Source: Sphingomonas tagetis
GTDB taxonomy: Bacteria > Pseudomonadota > Alphaproteobacteria > Sphingomonadales > Sphingomonadaceae
Direction: 5' to 3'
NCBI RefSeq assembly: GCF_024211275.1
Contig: NZ_JAMLDX010000020.1
Span: 19,881-83,880, forward strand
Length of the DNA: 64,000 bases
This document shows, piece after piece, positions 10,343 to 18,673 of the stretch; within the stretch, counting starts at the first letter, position 1; every line of letters begins with the position of its first letter. A program made the position numbers and the translations under genes. A model generated the notes under the pieces. The model did no database searches and was not told where the DNA came from. It saw nothing but the letters and a program-made list of their open reading frames with translations.

Positions 10343-11245
10343 TCAGCTCGTCCATCCCGCACTGGCCCAGATCGCGTCATGATCGCGTATGGCCAGGCAA
10401 GTGACGTCCACGCCCTGGAGAAAGAACAGCTTGCCGGCCTCGTTCAAATTCCCGGCTTCGGGCTTGTAGACATACCATGCCGGCTGGCGACGGCGTGGGA
10501 ACTTGCGGAAATAGCGCGCGCGCTCGATGAGCAGCCAGCGCAGGAACACTTCGTTCTCCTCAAGCGCGAGGCCGAGGAAGAGCAACGGCTTGTTGAAAAA
10601 GAGATGGAGCCAGGTGCGCGCGCCTGCCCAGCGCGCCGGATCCTTCGCGCGAAACAACTGGCTGCCGCCGCGGTGGAACATCTCGCGCGCGCGGTGCGCC
10701 GACCCGACATAGTCCGAAAGCCCGAGGCGGACGCTGCGCTTGTAGCGCGCCATGCCGTTGATATGCCAGATACCGAACCCGGCGCACGGGTCGAGATGCA
10801 GGTCGTGCGCGAAGCGGCACTGCCAGGGGTAATAGTCCGTGAAACCCGAGAGTCCCGTTCCGAGAAACCGGGCGCCCGCCGCTTCGCTCAGCACCTCCTC
10901 GAAATTGGTGGTCAGCACGGGCACCGCATGTCGGCTGGCCCAACCAACCACCGTGCGGTGATGGTCGAGCACCTGCCAGCCTGCCATCAACTCGCAGAAT
11001 TCAGCGGCCAGATCGCTGGTCGCGCCCGCCGACCTCAACCCCAGCACATCATAGAATTCGGTATATTGGGTGCCCTGCGGCACCTTTGGCAAAGGGATGC
11101 CGCAGCGTGCAGCGATCTTCATCAGCAACGCCTCCCAGCTGTTGCTCGCCGCGCCGCCATGGCGATTGATCCCGTTCCCGATCACCAGCGCGACATGACC
11201 GGCATGGGTGGCGAGCAATGTGTCAAGATCGAGCGCCGCCGCCAT
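10343..11245 (-). CDS. Stand-alone SIR2-like protein
   Basis: A 300-residue single-domain SIR2-like protein. It has GNGINR at 23-28 (the glycine-rich NAD loop), TTNFE at 112-116 (where the usual fifth residue is D) and HING at 161-164 (the catalytic histidine box). The start is the ATG at 11245, preceded by AAGGAG at seven bases; upstream in-frame residues are arginine-rich and not conserved in style. It follows a 372-residue unknown protein on the same strand with a 91-bp gap, so the two are probably co-transcribed. I infer an NAD-consuming defence effector with the upstream gene as sensor or partner. The aspartate-to-glutamate change is a conservative oddity. Confidence 0.75.
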   Translation of the reverse strand: MAAALDLDTLLATHAGHVALVIGNGINRHGGAASNSWEALLMKIAARCGIPLPKVPQGTQYTEFYDVLGLRSAGATSDLAAEFCELMAGWQVLDHHRTVVGWASRHAVPVLTTNFEEVLSEAAGARFLGTGLSGFTDYYPWQCRFAHDLHLDPCAGFGIWHINGMARYKRSVRLGLSDYVGSAHRAREMFHRGGSQLFRAKDPARWAGARTWLHLFFNKPLLFLGLALEENEVFLRWLLIERARYFRKFPRRRQPAWYVYKPEAGNLNEAGKLFFLQGVDVTCLAIRDHDAIWASAGWTS

Positions 11246-11336
11246 CCCTGTCTCCTTCATTCCCGCCCGCGATCTGGCGCGAGCCCGCCCTCTTCGATTG
11301 GGGCGTAAGCCCCGGCTACCCGCACCGTCACTCCCT

Positions 11337-12455
11337 CTAGGTTCCGGCGACCTCGTCCGCCCATCGCTCGGCATAGGGATCGGGCAGGATCGCGGGATGC
11401 GGTGTCAAGGTGCAGCTGATGCTGTTTCCGTCAGGCACGATGCCGGATGCGCCGGCGCCGACCCAGAACAGCGCGAGATTGCGATCGCCGTTACAAAGCT
11501 GCGTCTGCATCTCAGGAAAATAGGCCAGACAGTAGAGCAGCAGCTCCAGCGCGTTGAGATCGGCGAGCGCGTTATAGGCGTCCGCGTCGCTATAGGCCGC
11601 ATGGAATTTGAGCATCCGCCGCGCCGCGCACGCACCGGAATCGACGACCACGCTCAACGCCGCGAGCACGACCAGTGCCCCGCTCGTCACGCCGCAGTCG
11701 CGCGCGGCGGCAAGCACCTCATTCCACCGGGCGTCCCGATCGCGACGGGCGACCTGCGCGCTCAACCGCGGCGCGATTTGCCGCAAGAATTTCTGCTTGC
11801 GCGCCATGCCGGGCCGGATGTCCTCGATCAGTCCCAGTAATCCGGCCAGCGGGCCGGGGCCGGTCATTATCGTCGCCGAAGGCAGCGCGGTGCCGAGCTT
11901 ACCGATCGCCTCGTCGAGCTGGCTTTGCACAAGACCCGGGTCAGGCAAGGATCGGCCATTGCCCTCCAGCGCATAGAGCATCGGGTTGATGCGGACCGTG
12001 CTCCGCTCGAACAGATCCAGGAAATCGGGTTTGCGCCCGGTCAGTTTGCCCGACGCGAACCGCCCGACGATCTGCGTGACGATATTGCGGTCGGGGAGCA
12101 CCACCGCATTGCTTCGGGTTGCCGCGAGCGTGGACGGCAGCCACCCACCATGGACCAGTCCGATACCCTGGGCGCTGAGCGGGCTCACCAGTGTCGCCTT
12201 CAGATGCGCATAGTTGCTCGTGTCGACGTCCGCGATATCGGTATCGACGATCCGGCCGTTATACATGTCGAGCGGGATGGTGATGCCTTCATGGAGGCGG
12301 GCCGCGGCCAGCTCCTCATAGGGCCGTGGCCTGATATCGACCTCGGTGAACGCGATCCTGCGCGGCGTGCCGCCATCGGGATGCACTTCCTCCTGGAAGA
12401 CGAACAGGTTGCCGCCTGGCGGCGGCGGTTGAATCGTATGCGGTTCGGCGGTCAT
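11337..12455 (-). CDS. Unknown protein upstream of SIR2, possible PIN-like fold
   Basis: A 372-residue protein that I do not recognise with confidence. Visible features are a hydrophobic strand followed by an acid (VVLPDRNIVTQI), a helix-located glutamate (PMLYALEGN), a later acidic helix (NALADLNALELL) and a final DRNLALFW. Four spaced acidic residues in this order are reminiscent of PIN-like nucleases, but this is a weak, pattern-based idea. I chose the ATG at 12455 because the residues before it look non-coding. It is divergent from the AlbA_2 gene and lies ahead of the SIR2 gene in the same direction, suggesting a partner or sensor role in that cassette. Confidence 0.5.
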   Translation of the reverse strand: MTAEPHTIQPPPPGGNLFVFQEEVHPDGGTPRRIAFTEVDIRPRPYEELAAARLHEGITIPLDMYNGRIVDTDIADVDTSNYAHLKATLVSPLSAQGIGLVHGGWLPSTLAATRSNAVVLPDRNIVTQIVGRFASGKLTGRKPDFLDLFERSTVRINPMLYALEGNGRSLPDPGLVQSQLDEAIGKLGTALPSATIMTGPGPLAGLLGLIEDIRPGMARKQKFLRQIAPRLSAQVARRDRDARWNEVLAAARDCGVTSGALVVLAALSVVVDSGACAARRMLKFHAAYSDADAYNALADLNALELLLYCLAYFPEMQTQLCNGDRNLALFWVGAGASGIVPDGNSISCTLTPHPAILPDPYAERWADEVAGT

Positions 12456-12634
12456 GCCGCAGAGATAGTGAGCGCAAGGGCGCGGTAAATCCCGCAGCCA
12501 GTCGATGCGCCAAACCCCCTTTTGGCCCACCGCAATAGGCTGATAGGTTCCGGGCCGATGCGCATGCCCTACCTCACGCAACCGGCTGCCCCGGCAGCCA
12601 CCCTGGCGCGGCGCGATCCGGAGCTCGCAGCGCC

Positions 12635-13765
12635 ATGATCGCGCGCGACTTCGACGCGATCGAGCGGAGCGATCTCGAGGCGCTGGTCGCCAACCAGGTC
12701 GCGGAGCGCCGCACGCTCGAGTTCAAGCGCGACTTGCCGGGCACCAGCGAGAGCGCCCGCAAGGAATTCCTGGCCGATGTGAGCTCCTTCGCCAACGCCC
12801 AGGGCGGCGATCTGATCTATGGAATCGAGGAGCAGCGCGGCGTCGCCAGCGCGCTGGTTGGGCTCGAGCTCGACGATCCTGACCGCGAAATCCTGCGCTG
12901 GGAGGAAATCCTGCTATCGGGCATCGAACCGCGCATGCCGGGCGCGCGCCTGCGCTGGATCGACCTTGCCGAGGGGCGGGGCGCGTTGCTGATCCGCATC
13001 CCCGCGAGCACCATCGCACCGCATCGCGTCATTCTTGCGCGCAGCAACCGTTTCTTCGGGCGCAAGAGCAATGGCAAATATGAGCTCGATACCCAGGAAC
13101 TGCGCGACGCGTTCACCGCGAGCGAGGCGTTGCCGAACCGGTTGCGCGCGCTGCATCTCGACGCTGTCGATCGCGCGTCGCGCGGTGAGCTTCCGATCTT
13201 CCTCGGCGATGAGCCAAAAGCGATCCTGTCGCTGATCCCGGTCACGGTGTTTCGCGACGCACGCGATCTCGACATCACGCCGGAAAACGCGCTCGCCCCG
13301 CACAAGCCCAGCGGATACATGGACGCGATCCGCATGATCGATGGCGTGCTCCTGCATACCAACCCCGGGGAACGCGGCGCGGTGCGCTCCTACGCCGTGA
13401 CGCACCGGCAGGGCCGTACCGACATGGCATGGACGATCGGCGGCGTCGTCAACGAGCTGCGCCGCGACGAGATGCGCGTGGTGTGGCCGCAACGCTTCGA
13501 GGAGGGTGTGATCGATGCGGCGCTGTCGGGCGCGATCCGCCTCGCGCCGTTCGGCATCGAGGGCCCCTGGCTCGTTCTCGTCACGGTCACCGGCATCAGG
13601 AACCATCACCTCGTCCTGCCGGACCGGCATATGTCACAGCCGGCATGGCTGAGCGAAGTTACGCTCCCGGCACTGACCGTCGAGCGGATGAGCCGGCCCG
13701 CGCTCAATCCGATCCTGCGCGCGTTCTGGCTGGCGTTCGGCGAGCAGCGCCCGCCGGCCGAGTGA
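12635..13765 (+). CDS. AlbA_2 (Schlafen-like) domain protein
   Basis: A 376-residue protein with an N-terminal AlbA_2 domain. The signature is E-F-K-R (RTLEFKRDLPG, about 27-37), followed by FLADVSSFANAQGGDLIYGIEE (first 45-60), which is the characteristic S-A/S-F-A-N-x-x-G-G-x-L-x-x-G-I block. An IRIPAS strand and the FFGRKSNGKYEL stretch complete the domain. The C-terminal 200 residues are unassigned. AlbA_2 domains occur in ATP-binding regulators and in Schlafen-type RNases; E and K residues in the first block are the likely active or nucleotide site. It stands alone on the plus strand, divergent from the unknown/SIR2 pair with a 179-bp intergenic region, so it could be the third component of that cassette or its regulator. 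Confidence 0.75.
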   Translation: MIARDFDAIERSDLEALVANQVAERRTLEFKRDLPGTSESARKEFLADVSSFANAQGGDLIYGIEEQRGVASALVGLELDDPDREILRWEEILLSGIEPRMPGARLRWIDLAEGRGALLIRIPASTIAPHRVILARSNRFFGRKSNGKYELDTQELRDAFTASEALPNRLRALHLDAVDRASRGELPIFLGDEPKAILSLIPVTVFRDARDLDITPENALAPHKPSGYMDAIRMIDGVLLHTNPGERGAVRSYAVTHRQGRTDMAWTIGGVVNELRRDEMRVVWPQRFEEGVIDAALSGAIRLAPFGIEGPWLVLVTVTGIRNHHLVLPDRHMSQPAWLSEVTLPALTVERMSRPALNPILRAFWLAFGEQRPPAE

Positions 13766-13860
13766 TCCCGGCAAGTCGGGGAACCGCCGCATCGACGTGA
13801 TCGGCGCGCCACTTGGGAAAGCGGAGCCGGGGCGACCAGAAGCCTGGCAGCCCGGGTCGC

Positions 13861-16245
13861 CTAGCTCGAGCCCGGCGCGATCATGGCAAGCTTCAGCGCC
13901 GGTTCGATCTTGGCGTCGAGCCGGTGCCTTGCCCATGACGCGGTGGGGCCATCCGAATTCAGCTCGGCAAGCTGCCGCAACGCCAGCGCAATCCGGTCCA
14001 GCAGCGCGGGTGAGCGCTCCTTGCATGCCTGGTCGAGCCACGCGTCGGCGTTCTCGACCTGCTGATCCAGGAAGCGCAGCAGCGAGTAGGTCACCGGTTC
14101 GATGATGCCGTGGTCCCGGCAGACAAGGCTTGCACCGTTCGGTGCCTCGTGCGTGTGCATGCCCGTACGATCGATATCGCCGGAGACACGGCGCAACGGG
14201 ATCGGACTTGTCCCGATCAGCGCCAGGATCGCGGGGTGAACCAGGCCCATGATCGCTTCATCATCGTCGGGTGCGATCGTACCGATCGGGATGGCCGCGA
14301 GATGCGAGAGGATGAGCCAGGCATCGAGATCGGCATAGCTTTGCCCATCCTCGATCAGCTCGATGGCGCCAGGCGTGCCGGGCACCTTCATGACCGTCAC
14401 GCCATCGTCACGGGTCACCAGGTCGAGCCGTCCGATCCCGTCGAGCCAGGCCATCGCGCGGCTGCCGGGGCGCAGCGTCCGCACGCTCGGCGCGGTATCG
14501 AGCAAGCGGTTCAGGAAATCGATCGAGATGCCGTCGCGAAACATGCCAAGATCGATCAGGGCCTGCGCCCCGATCAGATCGCCCAGGGGCAGCCGCGCGG
14601 TCGTGGCGACCAGCCAGTCGGCAATATCGGCTTGCGGTTTCTTCCGGGTCATGCGCGCGTCGAGTTCAGCCGCGATCTGCCGTGAAAGCTCGGACGCGAT
14701 GAGCTCGGGAAAACGTCCGACGAACACGCCACGGTTGGCCTCGTCCAGAACCGTGCCCAGCAGCCCGGACTTTTCCATTGCGTCAATCTCGGCGCTGTCC
14801 GCATGATCCCGCATCGTTCGCTTGCGCACCATGAAATTGGTTATCGCGCGCAAGACGACGTCCGCAGGCCGGTCCTTCGCCCGATAATCGTCCAGCACTG
14901 CCCGGGCGAAGGTCGCCGCCTGTTCGATCAACGGGTCCTGCACGAACCGCTCACGGACATTGCCGAACAGGTCGAGGCTCGGCAGCGGAGGCAGGATTCG
15001 CGTGATCCCCTCCAATTTCGGCAAGCTCGCGACATGCGCTGTCATCGAACGGAGCAACCAAGGCTGGCGATATTCATCGGCCTTGTCGGCGCCGGTCATA
15101 AAGGTCACACCCGCGTCTTCCAGGACCTGGCAAGCCTGCCCGAACTCCTCATCATCAAGCAAGCCCACCGCGATGCGCTCGCCGCGACGCGCGAAGGCGG
15201 TTTCCTTGCGCCGCGATTGACCGAGCCACAGCCGGTCGGCGGCCGAGGTGTCCGCCTCGATCACGAACTTCAATCGCGAATTGACCGGCTGCGCCGAGAG
15301 CGTTTCGAGCTCGTGGCAAATCTTGTCATGCTCGAGACCGAGCCCGTCGACCGCGATGACCAGCATTGGCCCCTTCCCCGTGCCGAAGCTTTCCAGCCAG
15401 TGCCGGGCTTCGTCCGCGGTGATGCGCCAGCCCAATGCCGTGCTGAGCAGCCGGGCGACCGCTTCGACGATGCCCGCCGCGGCGGTCCCTGCCGCCTCGA
15501 CGAACAGCACGGCCATGTCCTCGGCCTGCCTCGTACCCTCGACCAGTTCGCGCAGCACATGCGACTTGCCCGCGAGCGGCGCGCCCTCGATCACCACCAC
15601 CCGCCGGCTGGCGCGCAGTGCCGCCTGCGCATCGCGCGACGCCGCGCGGGGAAAGTGGCAGTCGCGCGTGAAGGGCGCATGACGGTCGCTCCAGCCGCCG
15701 GTCAGATCCTCCAGCGTCTGGTCGCTGGCGAGGCGCACCGCCGCCATCCACACCGCCGAGTCCGGCCCCATCAGTGTCGAGATGGCATCGCGGGTGTCCG
15801 ATGCGGCGATCTTGGCCGCCGCTTCGATCAGCTCGGCGAAGGCCTGCTCTTCCGGAACGCTGCCCAGCAGCTTTCCGTCATGAGCCGCATAGGTCCGGGT
15901 GTCCTCGCCATTGAAGACGATCACGATCGGCGGACGTGGATGCAGGACGCGCGCATAGGAGAGGCCCTGCTCGATATCATCCTGGGTGAGGGCATTGCCG
16001 GGGCGCTTCAGTTCGAGGACCGCGAGGCGTTGGCCCTTGACCTCCACCAGGATATCGAGCCGGCCCCGGTGCGAGGGCTTCGTCCCATCGACGGTTACCA
16101 TGCCCTTGCCGAGCTTGAACGTGAAGTTGAGCTGGTGCTTGACGTCGGCGACGTCGATCCAGGGGGCGGCGGCGCGCAGCGCGGCATTGGCGCGGGCCTC
16201 GAAATCGGCCTCGGTCGTCCCGAGCGTCGTGATCTTCCCCTTCAT
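13861..16245 (-). CDS. HsdR-like nuclease fused to a P-loop (STAND-type) NTPase
   Basis: A 794-residue protein. The first 120 residues form a PD-(D/E)XK nuclease like the N-terminus of type I restriction subunits: D64 in RGRLDILVEV, E78-L-K80 in LAVLELKRPG, and the QGLSYA motif around 93-98. A P-loop NTPase follows: Walker A GAPLAGKS (221-228) and a Walker-B-like strand LVIAVDG with D300. The last 450 residues are helical and unassigned. There are no helicase motifs and no partner methylase or specificity gene, so this is not a classical type I enzyme. The plan of nuclease, ATPase switch and long sensor is Avs-like. It is divergent from an XRE regulator with operator repeats between them, which suggests tight repression. 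Ending with APGSS, it converges on the AlbA_2 gene. Confidence 0.75.
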   Translation of the reverse strand: MKGKITTLGTTEADFEARANAALRAAAPWIDVADVKHQLNFTFKLGKGMVTVDGTKPSHRGRLDILVEVKGQRLAVLELKRPGNALTQDDIEQGLSYARVLHPRPPIVIVFNGEDTRTYAAHDGKLLGSVPEEQAFAELIEAAAKIAASDTRDAISTLMGPDSAVWMAAVRLASDQTLEDLTGGWSDRHAPFTRDCHFPRAASRDAQAALRASRRVVVIEGAPLAGKSHVLRELVEGTRQAEDMAVLFVEAAGTAAAGIVEAVARLLSTALGWRITADEARHWLESFGTGKGPMLVIAVDGLGLEHDKICHELETLSAQPVNSRLKFVIEADTSAADRLWLGQSRRKETAFARRGERIAVGLLDDEEFGQACQVLEDAGVTFMTGADKADEYRQPWLLRSMTAHVASLPKLEGITRILPPLPSLDLFGNVRERFVQDPLIEQAATFARAVLDDYRAKDRPADVVLRAITNFMVRKRTMRDHADSAEIDAMEKSGLLGTVLDEANRGVFVGRFPELIASELSRQIAAELDARMTRKKPQADIADWLVATTARLPLGDLIGAQALIDLGMFRDGISIDFLNRLLDTAPSVRTLRPGSRAMAWLDGIGRLDLVTRDDGVTVMKVPGTPGAIELIEDGQSYADLDAWLILSHLAAIPIGTIAPDDDEAIMGLVHPAILALIGTSPIPLRRVSGDIDRTGMHTHEAPNGASLVCRDHGIIEPVTYSLLRFLDQQVENADAWLDQACKERSPALLDRIALALRQLAELNSDGPTASWARHRLDAKIEPALKLAMIAPGSS

Positions 16246-16324
16246 GCATCTGCCCCCGGACCTGCTTGAACGGGCGTAGATAAGGATCGCCTCGCAAATT
16301 CGCCAACGCCGACCCGCAGCAAAC

Positions 16325-16360
16325 GTAACCTAAGGTTACATCGATTTGGAGAATGTAACC
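16325..16360. promoter_or_regulatory. Operator cluster of GTAACC repeats for the XRE regulator
   Basis: Three copies of one six-base half-site lie between the divergent nuclease-NTPase and XRE genes: GTAACC at 16325-16330, its inverse GGTTAC at 16334-16339 (spacer TAA), and GTAACC again at 16355-16360. The second and third extend to GGTTACAT and ATGTAACC. Closely spaced inverted half-sites of this kind are what XRE dimers bind. The cluster is 40 bp before the XRE start and 80 bp before the start of the nuclease-NTPase, so one repressor could control both. That link is inference. Confidence 0.7.
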
Positions 16361-16399
16361 TTTGTGATATACCCTTGCTGTTTGATCGAGGGATTGCAA

Positions 16400-16852
16400 A
16401 TGACCGGGGAAGAATTGAGAGCCCGCCGCAAGGGCATGGGCTATACCCAGCAAGGCCTGGCGAATGTGCTGGGCGTCTCGCGCAAGACCGTCAACGAGAT
16501 GGAAAATGGCGCGACGATCGACACCCGCACGCAAATGGCGGTGACCGCGGAAGCGCGCCGCGTGAAGGTGATCGAGAACAGCTTCTGGGTCATGCCGACC
16601 GTCCGCGACAGCTATGCCGTCGCGCAGCGCCTGATCCGCGAGATCGATCGGCCGAACGCGATGTTGCACGTGCACGGCCAGACGATGCTGTTCGGCGAGT
16701 TCAAGCGCCGCGATCATGCCTATCGCTGGTGCGCCGCGCTGCATCGCAGCGACGGGGCGCGCGGCACGCGCGACCTGATCCGCCGCCGCGCCGCCGACAT
16801 CGAAGCGCTCCGGCCGGCCCTTGATCAGCACCCCGCCATGGGCATTAAATAG
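16400..16852 (+). CDS. XRE-family transcriptional regulator
   Basis: A 150-residue regulator. The N-terminal half is a Cro/CI-type helix-turn-helix: ELRARRKGMGYTQQGLANVL, then GVSRKTVNEMENG as the recognition helix. The C-terminal part (residues about 60-150) is an extra domain, possibly for dimerisation or for sensing a ligand. The ATG at 16400 is preceded by GAGGG and places the HTH at the very N-terminus; an earlier in-frame ATG at 16346 would start inside the operator cluster. It probably binds the GTAACC repeats just upstream, repressing itself and the divergent nuclease-NTPase gene. Confidence 0.85.
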   Translation: MTGEELRARRKGMGYTQQGLANVLGVSRKTVNEMENGATIDTRTQMAVTAEARRVKVIENSFWVMPTVRDSYAVAQRLIREIDRPNAMLHVHGQTMLFGEFKRRDHAYRWCAALHRSDGARGTRDLIRRRAADIEALRPALDQHPAMGIK

Positions 16853-16910
16853 CGCTCAATCCGACGATGGCGGCGCTGCCGCCTTCGCCGACAGCGCGCG
16901 GGGCGGAACC

Positions 16911-17702
16911 ATGAAGCTCACTCTCACGGTCATTGTCAGCGCCGTGACCAGCGGCCTGATCAGCATCCTCACCTTCATCATCGGCGTGCGGATGGCGAAG
17001 GATCAGGGCGATCGGGCTGCGGTGCGTCAGATCTACCAGCGCCTGTTCGAGCACTTCCGCGGCATCGATGCGGCGATCGGCGACGGGAAGCCCAAAAGCT
17101 GGGCCGATTTTCCGCTGAAGGGCAACCAGTACACGCCGCCGTGCAAACAGATGCACAGCGATGGCGAAGCGAACCTCCTGCCACCGGCACTGATGGCGCA
17201 ATGCGAGACGCTGGAAACCGACGCGCTGACCGCGGGGGGCCGGTACCGCCACTGGGTCCGGGAGACCTATATCCCTGCGCTCAAGGCGCTGGTTGCCGAG
17301 CGGACCGGCGGCAAGGGCGGTTCGATCACGGGCAAAGCCTATCGCGAACTGTCCGCGTTCGAATTGGGCCTGATGTCCGGTGAGGACGTCCTTGGCCTCT
17401 CCACCGAGCTGGAGGCCGAAAACCTCGGCGTCGGCCTCCAGGTCGCGGTCGAGCGCGGCAGACACGAGATGCTCTATCTCTACCCTGAGCATCTGGACGG
17501 CGCGAATGTCGGCACGCTGCTCGAAGCGGCGCGCGCGCTGGCGTCGGCCGATCCTCAAGGCCAGGCGCTGTCGGACGGCCTGCGGGCCCTGCGCCCCCGC
17601 CTCGCGGTCCTGCTCGGGCGGTTGAAGGCGCGGATCCGGGACCCGCACCCGCTTCACGAGAGCATCCTGCGCGCGTTCAGGGATGTGTTTCGACGCGGCT
17701 GA
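16911..17702 (+). CDS. Membrane-anchored protein of unknown function
   Basis: A 263-residue protein whose first 25 residues form one hydrophobic helix (LTVIVSAVTSGLISILTFII), consistent with an N-terminal membrane anchor with the rest in the cytoplasm. The remainder is soluble and helical, with no motif I recognise. The start at 16911 is preceded by GGGGCGG. It lies 58 bp after the XRE gene in the same direction and may be co-transcribed with it, so it could belong to the nuclease-NTPase defence cassette, but nothing in the sequence proves that. Confidence 0.6.
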   Translation: MKLTLTVIVSAVTSGLISILTFIIGVRMAKDQGDRAAVRQIYQRLFEHFRGIDAAIGDGKPKSWADFPLKGNQYTPPCKQMHSDGEANLLPPALMAQCETLETDALTAGGRYRHWVRETYIPALKALVAERTGGKGGSITGKAYRELSAFELGLMSGEDVLGLSTELEAENLGVGLQVAVERGRHEMLYLYPEHLDGANVGTLLEAARALASADPQGQALSDGLRALRPRLAVLLGRLKARIRDPHPLHESILRAFRDVFRRG

Positions 17703-17704
17703 GG

Positions 17705-18673
17705 CTATCCGGCCTGCGCCTCGAGCATCGCGCGGACCTTGAACAGCCGCTCTTCAAGTTCGAGCCAGCTGCGCCCGACCACGCGTGGCCCAGACAGGAA
17801 TTCCTCGAGCAGATCGCGCTCGCGCGCGATATCGCCATGCTTGCGGCATAGTTGCGCGGCGACGCGCCAATTCCATGGCGCACGGTCCGACCGGGCCTTG
17901 TCGAGCAGGGGCGCCAGTTCGCCCTCCGGGACCACCCCGGTCTTGCGCGGCTTCAGCACGGACGGTCGCCGGGCTGGCCGCCGCTCGCCAGCCAGCACCG
18001 CGGCCGCCTCGGCGCGGCGCCTGAGCACCGCATGGTTGGGGGAAACGCTGTCGGGATAGTGCGTGAAATACGCATCGACGCATTCGACGAGCTCGGCGAA
18101 GCGGCCGAGCTTGCGCAACATCAGCGTCAGCCGATCGAGCGGCGAGACATCTGCATAATGCTGCTTGAGTTCGCGCCGCAGCTCGGCAACGAGGCCGGTT
18201 TCCGTTTCCATCCGGGCATAGGCATGAACCCGGTCGATCGCTTCGCGATAGCGCGCGACGGCAAGGTCGGGGTCGCTCTGCTCGAGAGGGCGGGTCTGCG
18301 ATATGAAGCTGGTCGTCGCGTCGCGCAGCGCATGGAACCGCTCGAGCGCGGCATAGTCGAAGCCGCGGCCCGGATTGATCCAGTTGAGCAGTCGCACGCC
18401 ATGCGCTGCAATCAGCTCAGCTTCAAGCTCGAGCGCATCGTCCTCCTCGAGACCTTCCGCGACGATAAAGACATCATAGCTGCCGCCACACCGCGTCGTG
18501 ATGAAATGGTGCCAGAGTGCATCGCGATCCATCGACCATGCGCGACGGCCGATGCCTTTGCCGATATAGAACGGCGTGCCGTCGGGATGACGATGGGCGT
18601 AGACATAGTGGCGCGCGGGTGTTCGGCGCTCACCTGTCTGGCGAAGGGCGCCTGCGCCAGCCTCATTCTCCAC
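17705..18673 (-). CDS. GIY-YIG nuclease-like protein
   Basis: A 322-residue protein. The N-terminal domain has HYVYAHR at 22-28 and PFYIGKGIGRRAW at 34-46, the GIY-YIG core with its conserved arginine. An acidic helix with EEDDALELEAELIAAHG follows and would supply the catalytic glutamate. The C-terminal 200 residues look helical and may form repeats. GIY-YIG domains cut DNA in repair, restriction and homing. I chose the GTG at 18673 because GGAGG lies eight bases upstream; an ATG at 18769 would add 32 unconserved residues. It converges on the membrane-anchored gene with only two bases between them. A defence role fits the surroundings but is inferred. Confidence 0.75.
   Translation of the reverse strand: MENEAGAGALRQTGERRTPARHYVYAHRHPDGTPFYIGKGIGRRAWSMDRDALWHHFITTRCGGSYDVFIVAEGLEEDDALELEAELIAAHGVRLLNWINPGRGFDYAALERFHALRDATTSFISQTRPLEQSDPDLAVARYREAIDRVHAYARMETETGLVAELRRELKQHYADVSPLDRLTLMLRKLGRFAELVECVDAYFTHYPDSVSPNHAVLRRRAEAAAVLAGERRPARRPSVLKPRKTGVVPEGELAPLLDKARSDRAPWNWRVAAQLCRKHGDIARERDLLEEFLSGPRVVGRSWLELEERLFKVRAMLEAQAG

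Noticed and set aside
13861..16245. Classical type I restriction subunit HsdR
   Set aside because: N-terminal nuclease resembles it, but there are no helicase motifs and no hsdM or hsdS gene nearby.
14803..16269. Long plus-strand open frame opposite the nuclease-NTPase gene
   Set aside because: No recognisable motif, and the minus strand encodes nuclease and Walker motifs.
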